Of a stretch of DNA of 64,000 nucleotides, positions 35,355 to 46,814 are shown in pieces. Origin of the DNA: Cercis canadensis (lineage: Eukaryota > Streptophyta > Magnoliopsida > Fabales > Fabaceae); assembly GCA_003255065.1 (NCBI GenBank), contig QAOA01002547.1:1-64000 (forward strand), given 5' to 3'. The notes under the pieces are model-generated. The model did not search any database. It saw nothing but the letters and a program-made list of their open reading frames with translations, and had not been told where the DNA came from. The position numbers and the translations under genes were made by a program. Positions within the stretch are counted from its first letter, which is position 1. Every line of letters begins with the position of its first letter.

Positions 35355-35646
35355 ATGAAGTAGCCTGAAGGTTTTGAGGTGAAGGGTAAAGAGAATTATG
35401 TTTGCAAGTTGATGAAGAGTTTGTATGTGTTAAAACAAGCTCTGAGGCAGTGGTACAAGAAGTTTGAGTTCGTTATGATCCAACAAGGATACAAAAAGAC
35501 TACTTATGATCATTGTGTATTCGTACGAAAATTCTCTAATAATGACTTCATCATTTTAATGTTTTATGTTGATGACATGCTGATTGTTGGTCATAATTTC
35601 AAGAATTGATTTGTTGAAAAAAGAGCTTAGTAAGTCTTTTGCAATG
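35355..35646 (+). other. Second copy of the RT palm after N (likely assembly overlap)
   Basis: Repeats 35062-35353 with a handful of substitutions (for example cagcct/tagcct, gataaa/ggtaaa, atgggtt/atgtgtt). Sequence after it (35647-35719, SFAMKDLGPAREILGMEI) is the normal continuation of RT. Treat as haplotype or contig overlap. Confidence 0.75.
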
Positions 35647-35673
35647 AAAGACTTGGGACCAGCAAGAGAAATT

Positions 35674-35733
35674 CTAGGAATGGAGATTATTCATGACAGA
35701 GAAGCCAAGAAGTTGTGGCTAGGAATGGAGATT
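35674..35733. other. 15-bp direct repeat at the copia truncation point
   Basis: 'ctaggaatggagatt' occurs at 35674-35688 and 35719-35733. After the second copy the sequence is no longer retrotransposon. This may mark a microhomology-mediated deletion that removed the 3' half of the element. Confidence 0.5.
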
Positions 35734-35735
35734 TT

Positions 35736-35834
35736 TCTAATGCCTTATTTGGAATACTAAAGTTCCACGAAAAAAAAATTAAAATTAAAAAATTATTTTT
35801 ATTATTCTATTTAAAAATTCCAATAAGGCATTAG
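35736..35834. repeat. Short inverted repeat upstream of secreted-protein copy 1
   Basis: 'ctaatgccttatttggaat' at 35738 is mirrored by 'attccaataaggcattag' at 35817, about 60 AT-rich bases apart. The right arm is shared with the region upstream of the third locus (49130), so it belongs to host sequence rather than to the copia element. Confidence 0.6.
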
Positions 35835-36003
35835 AAAAAGAGAATAGAACCTTAGAAATACGCAAAAGACATGGATTAGATCAAATAAGTATGCTTGATT
35901 TGTTTAAAATTGTCTAATGCAAGATATATAGCTTCCAAAGCCACCTTTTTCCCACTAAATTCATTGAGCGAATTAATGCAAGAACTTGATGGAGGAAAGT
36001 CAC

Positions 36004-36258
36004 ATGAAAAAACTTAGTTTAAGGTTGGCTGCAATGATGCTTACGTTTGTGCTATCAATAGTGGCAATGCGAGCTGAAATCATTGGACATGAACCCCCTC
36101 TAGTTCCTTCCAATCCTTCAATGTCCCCAAACTTTGACAAAGACATAATAAAAATGTCTAGGGTCCCACACAAGATGATATTGCAATTCGTCATAAATCA
36201 TTTTGTTGGCTATAATTTTAAATATACGAAAGGGATTGAGAGAATTCAAATTCAATAA
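36004..36258 (+). CDS. Small secreted protein, family copy 1 (C-terminus degenerate)
   Basis: The ATG at 36004 is chosen because the equivalent codon starts the other two loci. An ATG at 35989 is in the same frame. The product begins with a classic signal peptide: MKKLSLRLAAMML, a hydrophobic stretch, then cleavage expected near MRA|EI. It continues EPPLVPSNPSMSPNFDKD. Comparison with copy 3 suggests a frameshift near 36160-36180 (another frame reads PTQDDIAIRHKS, matching FTQDATVNRS). The C-terminal cysteine motif of copy 2 is absent. About 180 bases upstream are conserved among all three loci. Function unknown; likely a pseudogene or truncated allele. Confidence 0.5.
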   Translation: MKKLSLRLAAMMLTFVLSIVAMRAEIIGHEPPLVPSNPSMSPNFDKDIIKMSRVPHKMILQFVINHFVGYNFKYTKGIERIQIQ

Positions 36259-36802
36259 AATTTTACATGTTCGATTATATTTTGAAATTCAAAAGTTTTC
36301 TTCAATGGACACACACATATGAATTTTTTAATTATTTTTTAAATGACACAAATTAGAGGTGCTAGTTAAGAAAGTTATTGATTACAACAATTCTTACGAT
36401 GTTTAGTATAATTTTCAATTCACAACAACTTACACTTTGATTTTTTGTTTGTTTATCAAATAAAATTATCCAAATAACCAATCAATTGATGATAATTTCA
36501 GGTTCTAGCTAATTGGTGGATTAAGGACATTTAAGATTATCATTTGCAGGTTAACCTCCTCGTGACAATTGTTAGAAGGAGATTCACTTGATAATTATAT
36601 ATATAAATATTGATTATGAAGGTTACAAGTTTTAAAACCAATTCGTTCAAAAAATTTAATAAGGGAATAGAAAGACAGAAAACATACAGAAGACCCAAAA
36701 GACATGGATTAGAACATATAAACATGTTTGGTTCTGTTTGTCACTAAAGTAAAATAGCTTTGAGAACCACTTTTTCCACCAAAAGAAATGGAGTGAATTG
36801 GT
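36259..36802. other. Intergenic, with conserved upstream block of copy 2
   Basis: AT-rich, no gene. From about 36660 to 36802 it carries the 'cccaaaagacatggattaga' block and other short stretches shared with the regions before copies 1 (35860) and 3 (49170), probably promoter and 5' leader. Confidence 0.55.
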
Positions 36803-37123
36803 ATGAAAATGCTATGGGTAGGGTTAACAGCAGTGATGCTTGCCCTTGTGCTACTGATCAACTTGATGGTGGCAATGCAAACTGAAGTTGTTGAACATCC
36901 TCTAATTTTTTATTTTTTCTCTTCTTCAGCGTTCCCAAAGCCTCATGACAAAGACGAAGTAGATGCTCATTCTAGCAGAGAGTACCCATGGTCATGGTTA
37001 AAAGTTCTTGCTGGGCTTTGTTCTGATCATTGTTGGGATCACCGACACAAGCCCTCTGACTTCCATGATTGTTTTGAAATATGTTTGTGGAAACTCAGAG
37101 ATATCGTATATTACTTTCGATAG
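36803..37123 (+). CDS. Small secreted cysteine-containing protein, family copy 2
   Basis: A 106-residue frame and the only intact member of the local family. N-terminal signal peptide: MKMLWVGLTAVMLALVLL then a short polar end; cleavage is likely after MVA or AMQ. The mature part has a variable linker (FPKPHDKDEVDA) and a C-terminal block GLCSDHCWDHRHK ... DCFEICLWK. The four cysteines make two CX3C pairs 12 residues apart, the spacing of alpha-hairpinin-like helical hairpins, small plant defence or inhibitor peptides. That is an analogy from cysteine pattern only. No intron is evident. Signal peptide and paralogues at 36.0 and 49.3 kb support a real gene. I do not know its name. Confidence 0.6.
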   Translation: MKMLWVGLTAVMLALVLLINLMVAMQTEVVEHPLIFYFFSSSAFPKPHDKDEVDAHSSREYPWSWLKVLAGLCSDHCWDHRHKPSDFHDCFEICLWKLRDIVYYFR

Positions 37124-37744
37124 AGACTGATTTTTATTGGAAAGTTCTTAATTCCCTCCATTATATCCTAGAAATTCTAGATTATCATATATATAGATTG
37201 GGTCTCTTCAGAGTGTAATTAAATTATTAAAGTAGAGCTAATGACCTATCAGTTTAATGATACCTCTTTAGTTATAGGAGCCAAGATGTTTAATGTTAGG
37301 GTTTTAATCTTCGCCATGTACTTTCGTTTCCCATTTTTCAGACTTTGCACTCCTTTGTCAATAAAAAAATTTATAAAATAGGATTTTGATTTTGTAGCAC
37401 ACCAGCGGAGTTGAAAGTTTTATACAAGTGGCTTGATTTATATATTTTTAGTAATAAATAATTCATAATATATATCTTAATGATTATCTAGTTGATATTA
37501 GATAATTTTTTCATGATTTACTTATTTAAAAAATGATAAAAACATAATTAAACTATTTCTCTAATGCCTTTCCTACATGGACCTACTTTTTTAAGTGTTT
37601 ATATAGTATGTAATCTCAAAGTACACAAGAATTTCTCCTTCATATGATGCCTAGGCCATTGTTCAATCTTTGTGTACCATATGGACATAGTTAAAAGCTA
37701 GTTAGTCAAATCTGTAATGCTCTCTAGTTACAGCAAAGATTTGG
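37124..37744. other. Intergenic, left flank of the Mutator-like element
   Basis: AT-rich, no gene or repeat recognised. It ends with the 9-bp target sequence AAGATTTGG at 37736-37744. Confidence 0.5.
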
Positions 37745-37910
37745 GGCAATTTGACCAGAATAGCACACTTACACTAACTATTTACATAAAAGGGGTCTTT
37801 TTCAAAGTATTTACCAAGAAGAGACAGTTTTGAATTTTTTAATATTTTTTTGACCAATATAGAACACGCTTTACCTCGCCCTAAAGCGGGTTCAAAGGGA
37901 ACACGCTTTA
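37745..37910 (+). repeat. MULE left terminal inverted repeat
   Basis: Matches the complement of 46815-46980 closely through the 'acactaactatttacataaa' block and on to a 'tagaacacgctttacc' motif, after which similarity fades. Transposase binding is expected here by analogy with Mu ends. Confidence 0.9.
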
Positions 37911-38389
37911 CCATAATTTCCCCAACAGCGTGTCTACAAAAATGGCGTAGAAAAATTTCAATTGAACACTTTATATATATAAAGCGTGTTCCACGTGTCC
38001 CAGAGCGTTTTCTAACGATTAATGCTTTTTTACGGTAAAGCGTGAAGGAACGCTGATAAAGCGTGAACGACTCTATAAATAGCGACCTCTTGAACGAAAT
38101 TTCATATGCAAATTGTCAGTAAAGTTTCTAATTGTTGAGAGTTTGTTGTGAAAATTGAAGATGCTCTACAATTTCTTTCAAAGTCTTTAAGCTTCTAAAG
38201 GTATGTTTATTTATAATCTTGTATTAGATAATGTATAGTATTAGTGTAATAGTAATGTTAGATTATTATTATAAATGTGTTATTAATTATTAGTTTGTGG
38301 TTGGAAGTGTTAATTTTATGAGTATTGAAGAAAAAATTAATTTAGTTTTATATATACTAATTGTGGTTGAAAAAAATATGTTAGGAAGA

Positions 38390-41300
38390 ATATGCATATA
38401 TTGATACATCATAATGGTCGGATATATAATGGTTCCCAAGGTGTAATGTGTAAGGGTGTAAGGGAGCTTCAATCTATGGGTTAAATTTGAAGAACACTTG
38501 TGGATTGGATAGATTAAAGTTTCATATACACAGTAAGATGAGACTTAAAGCAAATCAAATAGTTGAGAGAATAACTTATAGATTCCCAGTTTCAGTTAAT
38601 CCATTGTTTTATCTTGCATTTGAATTAGGATTTGATGGATATGTTGAAATGATGTATGAGAGTAATGCTAAACATCATAGTTCGGGTCCAATTGAGATAT
38701 ATGTGGACATCACGACTATGAATGTTGTCGGAGATAGAGGTCAAACTGAAGCTGTTGAAGTTGGCCCAAGTTCATATCCTTATTCTTATCCTCCATATAG
38801 TCAATTGGAGACAAGATCGGAGCCTTGTTATGAACTGGAGATTGGTTCACATGGATTTTAATATGGTTTGGCTACTTCTAGTCAAACACTTATGCTAGAA
38901 GGAGTCCATGGATATGAAAATATTGATTTGTGGCTAAGTTTAGATGTTCGCAGTAGCGACATAGAAGTATATGAAGCTGGATGTAGCCAGCGTGAAGATG
39001 GATGGGAAAACAGGAGTCGCAGCAATTCACCTAGGGATGAGTATGAAAATAAAGGGCACAACAATTCACCTGGGGATGAGCGAGAAAATATAGGTCGCAG
39101 CAATTCACCGGGGGATCCTCTAATTGACATCACTGACAATGAAGAATGTGATTTTAGGCGAGGCACTGCAGAATCAAACGATGATGAGGAGGCGGAAGAT
39201 TTACCAGATCTTAATGTGGAACCGCTAAGACAGGAACCAATAGCTGGAACGGTGCAACACGTTGCACCAATACAAGCGGTACTTCCACCGCATTATGGAT
39301 ATGTTCATTGGGAAGCGATGCAAATAGTTGACGATGATGAACAAGTAACAGGGTGCAGCCAATGGTAAAGATGAGAGGAGTTCCAAATTAGGTAGAAGTT
39401 TGAAAGCAAAAACGATCTTCAATTAGCTATAAAACAATACTCACTTCATGTGCATAAACAATTTAATGTGAAGGAGTCTAAGCCTAACAAGTTGAGTTTA
39501 ATATGTTCAAACAGTGCCGATGGATGCATGTGGCGACTTCAAGCACGTTTATGAACTAAGAGTAAAATTTGGGAAATACGAAAATACAATGGGCCTCATA
39601 AGTGCACAGATGCAAGAATGTCACAAGATCACAAGGAACTAGATGTTAAGGTGATTGCAGGAACTATTGTTGGGCTGGTACAGGAGAATGTTGGTGTGCC
39701 AATAAAATTGATACAAGAGCGCATAAAAAGCACATTCTCCTATCAAATTTCATACCGAAAAGCGTGGCTTGCGAGGGAGAAAGTAATCGCACAAATGTAT
39801 GGTGATTGGAGTGATAGTTATAATTTATTGCCTAGATAGATGGCTACACTAAAGGAACGTGCTCCTGGAACTATCGTTCAATGGTGCTTGGATGATCGAT
39901 GGATTGAGAAGGCACAATCTGATCATACCTTGAAGAGATTTCGACGTGTGTTCTGGGCATTCAAGCCATATGCATTGATTCATTTAGGTTCTGCAAGCCA
40001 GTTGTGCAAATTAATGACACTTTTTTGTACGGAAAGTATAGTGGGACTCTCCTCATCACCACAACACAAGATGGAAGTAGGTCACCATTACCTTTAGCTT
40101 ATGCCATTGTGGAAGATGAGATAAAAGAGGCCTGGTCATGGTTTTTAACGCATGTTAGACGGCACGTCGTTGGGAGCATTACAAATTTAGCCTTAATTTC
40201 AGACCGTCACGTTAGCATTATCGCTGCCATTGAAGATGCAGAAGTTGGTTGGCGTCCATCATTGGCGCATCATTTTTTCTGTTTGCGGCACGTTGTTAGC
40301 AATTGGAACAACACATTCAAGAATGTTGATGTGAAACACCAAATCTACAGAGTTGGTAAGAAAATTAGTCTTTATAAACAATTACATATTTTCCTTAGTT
40401 TGTAAACAGAATTCATATATATTAAATGTTTTATACAGGTGTCCAGTTTGAGTCTAACAAATTCAAGGATATAATGTCACAGATACATAGTGAATGTCCC
40501 AATGAGCCTTCGTGGAATTATATAAGAGATATTGAACCGATAAAATGGAAGCAACGAGGGGACATTCATGGCAGACATTATGGCTTAATGACGACCAACC
40601 TTGCTGAAAATGTGAANGTTGGCGTCCATCATTTTTTCTGTTTGCGGCACGTTGTTAGCAATTGGAACAACACATTCAAGAATGTTGATGTGAAACACCA
40701 AATCTACAGAGCTGGTAAGAAAATTAGTCTTTATAAACAATTACATATTTTCCTTAGTTTGTAAACAGAATTCATATATATTAAATGTTTTATACAGGTG
40801 TCCAGTTTGAGTCTACCAAATTCAAGGATATAATGTCACAGATACATAGTGAATGTCCCAATGAGCCTTGTGGAATTATATAAGAGATATTGAACCGATA
40901 AAATGGAAGCAACGAGGGGACATTCATGGCAGACGTTATGGCTTAATGACGACCAACCTTGCTGAAAATGTGAATGACACGTTGAAAGGGGTCCGTAACA
41001 TGCCTATTACTGCCCTTGTTAGAGCCACATATCATAAAATGAACCACATTTATAATGATAGGCGAGAAATGGCTCGAGCGAAGTTAGCGAGTGGACAGAT
41101 GTGGATAGAAGATGCAGAAAAAAAGATGTGTGAAAACACTTGTTATTCATCTTCACATTGGCCAATATTATCTGATAGAGATACTGGATCATTTGAAGTA
41201 GAGGAGACATTCGACTTGAGTGGAAGGGCGAGTGGACGAATTTTTCGTCTGAACTTAAATGATAGAACGTGCTAATGTGGTAGGTTTCAGGCACTTCATA

Positions 41301-41645
41301 TTCCTTGCTCGCATGCAATTGCCGCTTGTGCCTCTATTAATGTGGATGCATAGAGTTATTTAGATCCAGTATATTCTATGCGGTACTTAGTCCAGGTGTA
41401 TGGTGGAAAATTTTACCCAATTGGTGGAGAAGACTCTTGGCCAATGGTTTAGGGACTGACCATCATCCCTGACCCTGTAAAGTTGCGGGCCAAAGGACGG
41501 CCCAAATCAACCCGTATTTGTAACAAGATGGATTGGGTCGAAAGTTCACGAAGCGCAATAAGGTGCGAGCTGTGTCGATTGGAAGGGCATAACAGGTGAA
41601 ATTGCCCAAACAGAAGACAAGACCGACCATGACTCAGAGTAACCA
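38390..41645 (+). pseudogene. MURA-type Mutator transposase gene, broken
   Basis: N-terminal MULE region (38390-38861), then an acidic linker with three NSP repeats (39020-39120). A zinc-binding DNA-binding domain at 39395-39600 has FESKNDLQLAIKQYSLHVHK, then GCMWRLQA and GPHKC. The catalytic region begins ERAPGTIVQW, then VQINDTFLYGKYSG and NLALISDRHVS. The first Asp of the usual D-G-T reads N-D-T, so catalysis is probably lost. A short intron fits 40356-40438 (GTAAG...TACAG). The SWIM zinc finger is at about 41269-41325 (C..GRFQALHIPCSHAIAAC, with TAA inside C-x-C), and a C-terminal CELCRLEGHNR knuckle at about 41570. Stops or frameshifts occur near 38480, 39366, 39557 and 39838. The N at 40617 duplicates 40248-40616. 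Confidence 0.88.
40248..40974. other. Duplication around N at 40617 (likely assembly overlap)
   Basis: 40248-40616 and 40618-40974 are near-identical parts of the transposase gene, including its intron. The second copy lacks about 11 bases near its start and one base near 40868, so the two could be alleles. Confidence 0.75.
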
Positions 41646-41749
41646 ACCTAGTAATATGTGTCGGCCTAAATTTTTGTTGTTACTATTGTATAATTTTATT
41701 TGTATTTGTTTATCATTCTATACATATAAATGAATACATATGCCAAGGA

Positions 41750-42510
41750 GAAACCCCAAACTGAAACCCCCAAATTAAAACCCCAAACCCCTAACCATTA
41801 ACTATGAAATCTCGAACCGTAACCATAAACCCCCAACCCTTAACCCCTAAATCTTGAACCCTAACCACAAACCCTATCCCCTAATCCCTTAACACTTAAA
41901 TCCCAAACCACGTACCTTAAACCCCTTAACAAGAAATCTCAAACCTTTAACCCTAAATCGTAAACCTCATATTCGTATTTTGTATATATAGCCAATTCCT
42001 TATTCCAATTTATTTCTGATTCCAAACTAGTTTGCAAAACCTAAGCTTTGACTTTTCACAGAAAACAAAAAATCTTTACTTGTCCTTATACTTGTTCTCT
42101 CACATTATCTGTCTCTCACTGACTCTATTTCATATCATGGGTAGTGGATCAGTACTCCCCATGATATGAAAGAGAGTTAGTGAGAGACACATAACTTGAG
42201 AGAACAAGCAAAAGGACAAGTAAGGATTCTTTGTTTTCTGTGAAAAGTTAAAGTTTAAGTTTTGCAAACTAGTTTGGAATCGGAAGTAAATTGGAATGAG
42301 GAATTGGCTATATATACGAAATACGAATATGAGGCTTACGGTTTAGGGTTAAGGGTTTAAGGTTTATGGTTTGGGGGTTTAGGGATGGGGTTGTGGTTGA
42401 GGGTTAGGGGTAAGAATTTATAGGTTTAGGGCCTTAATTTGAAGGTTTAGGGTTAAGGATTGAATGGTTTGTGGCTAGGGTTGAGGTTTAGCGTTAAGAG
42501 GTTATGAGTT
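41750..42510. repeat. Large palindrome with degenerate telomere-like repeats
   Basis: Two inverted arms meet at a short loop (42142-42156). The inner about 170 bases of each arm match closely: 'tttcatatcatggg' against 'cccatgatatgaaa', then the 'tttgcaaa' and 'tatatatagccaattcc' blocks. The outer parts (41750-41960 and 42340-42510) are strings of CCCTAAA-like heptamers on the left and TTTAGGG-like on the right, too degenerate for a recent telomere. It lies between the two convergent genes of the MULE, where terminators would be. Confidence 0.85.
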
Positions 42511-42684
42511 CTTCCCGTCTACATATGGTCCTTGAGAATGACTCAAAGAAATCGACTTGACTATGAGATGGCTATTTTAGATAGACATTAATTGCACATA
42601 TAATATAATGGAAAATCTACTGAAGTGTAGTAATATATAGTCATAAATAGTACAATGTACAACAAATAAAATAACAATAACATG

Positions 42685-45600
42685 CTAGCAAGGTCCAAAT
42701 CTATTGCCCGTCAAGCACTGCTTGCCCTGTCTCTGACGCCTCCCTTGCCCACGCACAGGCTGAGGAGTAGGTTGAAGAACCGGCTGAGGAGCCACATCTA
42801 GGATGCTACTGAACAAGTCATTATATATAGCATCTAATCTAACGGAAGTATGATCAGCATCCATCACCTTACTATCAATATGCAAACTCCCAAGGGGGTC
42901 GCCAACGACTCCGCATACCCATCCCGTGATGACCCTATCGCCAGGTCCAACTCAAGGTCAAGATCTACGCCAAGTCCTGATGGGGATAACTGGATGTAGT
43001 ACCAAATATGTTATGCTGACCATAAGGTGTTCCCTCGACGTAGACATCCTCTGTCGAACTGTCGTCAACCCTACAAGACTGAGACCGATGTCTGAACATA
43101 GACTGGGATGCCAGACTCTGCAGGGACGATCCTGCTGCCATGGCCGCAAACTGAGTTATACCCTCGGCCAGTGCCATACCCTGACCCTGCCAGTGTGTTG
43201 CACCCTCATGCTGAACCAGTGCCACCCCAGCTGAATGAGCATAACCCATGGCCTCACCATGTGTCTGTCCTATAGCCGTCCACTGTGAATATTGCGATCC
43301 AGCGGTCGGAGCAACTAACCCATAGTTACTCAACAACTGGGTTAGGTCTTTATGAAATCCAACCCACTGATCTGGAGTCCATGAAGACCTAACAGATGGC
43401 CCCTCCTGAAACTGTTGGCTCTGCTGAAATGGAGGGGGCATGTTGAATGGTGGCATATGCTGGAACCCCTGGCTCTACTGGATCCCCGGGATCTGCTAGA
43501 ACATCGGTGGCTGCTGGGGTGGAGGGGGAAACTGAAAGCCTAACTCCTGCTGCAACATCGATGACTGCTAGGAGGGTCCACCATGATCCTTACCCTATAT
43601 ACGCAGAGGTGAGATGTCTACGTATGATGGCTACTCAAAAGATGCCTGATGTGTACACTCAACATGAGACCTACAACGGGATGGAACGTCCTACTGGGGT
43701 GGAGGTACACCAGCCTGTAAATGATGATAAGATATAATTAATATTGATTTCAAATCAAATCCTAACAGGCAATATAGTAATATGCTTTTCACAAACCTCA
43801 TCAATGAGAATGATGTTACTAGGGCTCATAAATCTCCTTGTGATCCGAAGATACCATGACATGTAATCCAGTGTCACACCCTCGCTCCCATGATACGAGA
43901 CTGTATGAATGCGTCGCTGCCGCCATGTCTCCCAGTACACCTCATGAAACTGGTTCCACCACCGGTTTTGGTTGCCCCTCATGGTCATCATCTCTAAGCG
44001 CTGAATATAGCCGTCAGTTGCAATAGGAATACCCTGACATCCTCTAAATTGTCGAATAACTCTGTCAAGGTAATGCATCTCAACTACGCTGAAACACACT
44101 AAGGGGACCCTAGCCGTCCAGATATCCTACCCAGCCATACAATAAGCTGGCAACAGTGCCCCACAGTAAGGCTGCCAAATAATCTATAAATTACAAGAAA
44201 TAATATTTACATTAGTCAAAAAATATGTACAAACTGCCATATCAGCTGTAATTACAACATATATTCAAATATCTAACCTAATCAACTCTCAGACAATCCA
44301 GAGCTCGTTGATACCCTAAATGATTTCTCACAACATCTACCTCCTTATACCTTAGGGGATGCTACCACCTATTATATTAATTTAACTTATCAGAATGTAT
44401 TCGTTAACCATGTCATAACATATTAAATCTACATATAGCTAAACATACACGATTGCAACAAATAATTACAGAGTTATACTAATTAGAAAATCATTGTCCT
44501 ATAGTTTAGGAATTTCTCGTAAATATAACAAAAATGAAGTCTATATCATAATTTCTAAATAGTAAATCTGCTGAAACCTAAAATAAGTTATTAAACTAAT
44601 CAATAATTTACACAAAATTTTAATAGCAAGTGATTTTATCTCTACTAATATTCAGTCTTAGATAACCTAATTTATATAAAAATAACATTTATAGGTATAC
44701 TAACCTGCATGAAAGTGGGCCCGCCACCCTTCCTTCTAGTCGCGGAGGTGCTGGCGAAATAGATGGAAATCTCTCGTACACTCAAACCACCAGCAAATGT
44801 GAAGACCCAGCAAACTCAAGAATGCGACCGAGGGCAAGGTTACAGAGGCCCTTGTACAAGCACGCCAAAATTGCAGATCCCCAACTACGCCATGTCTCCC
44901 AGTACACCTCATGAAACTGGTTCCACCACCGGTCCTGGTTGCCCCTCATGGTCATCATCTCTAAGCGCTGAATATAGCCGTCAGTCGCAATAGGAATACC
45001 CTGACATCCTCCAAATTGTCGAACAACTCTGTCAAGGTAGTGCATCTCAACTACGCTGAAACACACTAAGGGGACCCTAGCCGTCCAGATATCCTACCCA
45101 GCCATACAATAAGCTGGCAATAGTGCCCCACAGTAAGGCTGCCAAATAATCTATAAATTACAAGAAATAATATTTACATTAGTCAAAAAATATGTACAAA
45201 CTGCCATATCAACTGTAATTACAACATATATTCAAATATCTTACCTAATCAACTCCCAGACAATCCAGAGCTCGTTGATACCCTAAATGATTTCTCACAA
45301 CATCTACCTCCTTATACCTTAGGGGATGCTACCACCTATTATATTAATTTAACTTATCAGAATGTATTCGTTAACCATGTCATAACATATTAAATCTACA
45401 TATAGCTAAACATACACGATTGCAACAAATAATTACAGAGTTATACTAATTAGAAAATCAGTGTCCTATAGTTTAGGAATTTCTCGTAAATATAACAAAA
45501 ATGAAGTCTATTTCATAATTTCTAAATACTAAATCTGTTGAAACCTAAAATAAGTTATTAAACTAATCAATAATTTACACAAAATTTTAATAGCAAGTGA

Positions 45601-46561
45601 TATTATCTCTACTAATATTCAGTCTTAGATAACCTAATTTATATAAAAATAACATTTATAGGTATACTAACTTGCATGAAAGTGGGCCCGCCACCCTTCC
45701 TTCTAGTCGTGGAGGTGCTGGCGAAATAGATGGAAATCTCTCGTACGCTCAAACCACCAGCAAATGTGAAGACCCAGCAAACTCAAGAATGCGACCGAGG
45801 GCAAGGTTACAGAGGCCCTTCTACAAGCACGCCAAAACTGCAGATCCCCAACTCAGACGACCCACAGCATCCCAATCCTCCAAAAGCTTGAGATACATGA
45901 GATGGACGTAGTTTCCTGGTATCAGGCATCAACCAACCACCGATCATAAGCAAGATGTTTGCTCTTGCATGATACTGTACCTCCACATCGGTAGCATCAT
46001 CTGGCAATGCTGCAAAGCGGTCCTTTAGCCAAGTCATCCTCAGTCGACCACCTACTAAGACGTCATCATCTGGTAGCATGCCCAGCAGCTGCTGCATTAG
46101 CTCCAACCATGGACAATCACTGCATCCACTAACTACGTCTCCATCAATGGGAAGCCCTAATAATACCTCCACATCCTATAATGTAACAGTACACTCTCCA
46201 CCAATCATGTGAAAAGTGTGTGTTTCTGGCCTCCATCGCTCCACTAAAGTAGATAAAAAATATCTATCTAACTTTAGAGACGGGACTGATGCAACTCCTC
46301 CGAAACCCGCTTACCTCAAATAAAACATTATTCTTTCATTAGGTTCAGCAGCAATCCTATGGTTACGTGTCTTCACAAACCGCTCTGTCTAAAATAATAT
46401 TAATCATTTAATAAAAAAATAAAAGATAAAAATAACGTATTTTCTATAACTAAAAATAAATAAATACTTACTTCATTAATCCAAATATTAGTTGAAATAT
46501 GACTTCCTTGCTCAGTTAAAACAGTTAGATCTACAGGACCATGCAACTGATTTTGAGCCAT
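42685..46561 (-). pseudogene. MAIN-like plant mobile domain (PMD) gene of the MULE, broken
   Basis: Minus strand. Exon 1 (46472-46561) is exactly 30 codons, MAQNQLHGPVDLTVL onwards, ending in a GTAAGT donor. Exon 2 begins at 46388 and holds the PMD start: ASVPSLKLDRYFLSTLVERW, then TVTL-DVEVLLGLPIDGD, then VQYHARANILLMIGGWLMPDT. A frameshift follows; the core continues WGSAILACLYKGLCNLALGR (44782-45066). A later exon has MHYLDRV..QFRGCQGIP and YWETWR. The C-terminus (42965-43456) is Gln/Ser/Met-rich, ending near 42685 in a basic tail. PMD proteins of the MAIN/MAIL type act in plant transcription and transposon silencing; TE-borne relatives are known. A TAA near 46314 replaces a Gln codon, and a 966-bp duplication disrupts the middle. 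Confidence 0.82.
43922..45852. repeat. 966-bp tandem duplication inside the PMD gene
   Basis: 43922-44887 and 44888-45852 are near-identical, including exon, intron and flanking AT-rich DNA; the junction is cccaacta|cgccatgtct. Unlike the other duplications no N lies between the copies. It duplicates the middle PMD exons and would scramble any product. Confidence 0.8.
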
Positions 46562-46679
46562 ATCACAATCAAACTAACAGAAAAAGGACAAGAAATTATG
46601 GGACCACTTTGAATGAAGGAGACACGCTCTAAGGGATGGGGCCGGTGGTGGGTTCTGGTGAAAGTGATGGGAGAAAGGA

Positions 46680-46814
46680 ATGAATAGCAAAGCGTGAAGG
46701 GAACACGTTTTATGTATAAAGTGTGTTCCTTTGAAACACGCTTTATATATAAAGCGTGTTGCATCCACAATTTTCGAGGTCATTCTTCCGTCAAAGTGAG
46801 ACACGGGTTATATA
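46680..46814. repeat. Subterminal palindromes of the MULE (AACACGCTTTA motif)
   Basis: The motif AACACGCTTTA and its complement TAAAGCGTGTT recur many times next to the right end, including a nearly continuous palindrome around 46735-46760. Matching motifs occur beside the left end (37866-37992, around 'ctttatatatataaagcgtg'). Repeated short palindromes just inside the termini are likely transposase-binding sites. Confidence 0.75.

Larger units (their letters stand above)
31016..35733 (+). mobile_element. Ty1-copia retrotransposon, 3' truncated
   Basis: One putative LTR, an initiator-Met primer site, gag with zinc knuckle, protease remnant, integrase and RT in copia order (integrase before RT). 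Sequence stops abruptly after the RT palm at about 35719; RNase H and the 3' LTR are missing. Two single Ns (31909, 35354) have flanking duplications of 642 and 292 bases that inflate the length; the true element is about 3.8 kb. All domains carry stops or frameshifts. Confidence 0.85.

Noticed and set aside
41750-42510. Genuine interstitial telomere or chromosome end
   Set aside because: Heptamers are too degenerate and arranged as two inverted arms inside a transposon with intact target duplications on both sides.
42926-43737. Plus-strand frames of about 100 residues
   Set aside because: They are antisense to the Gln/Met-rich C-terminus of the PMD gene.
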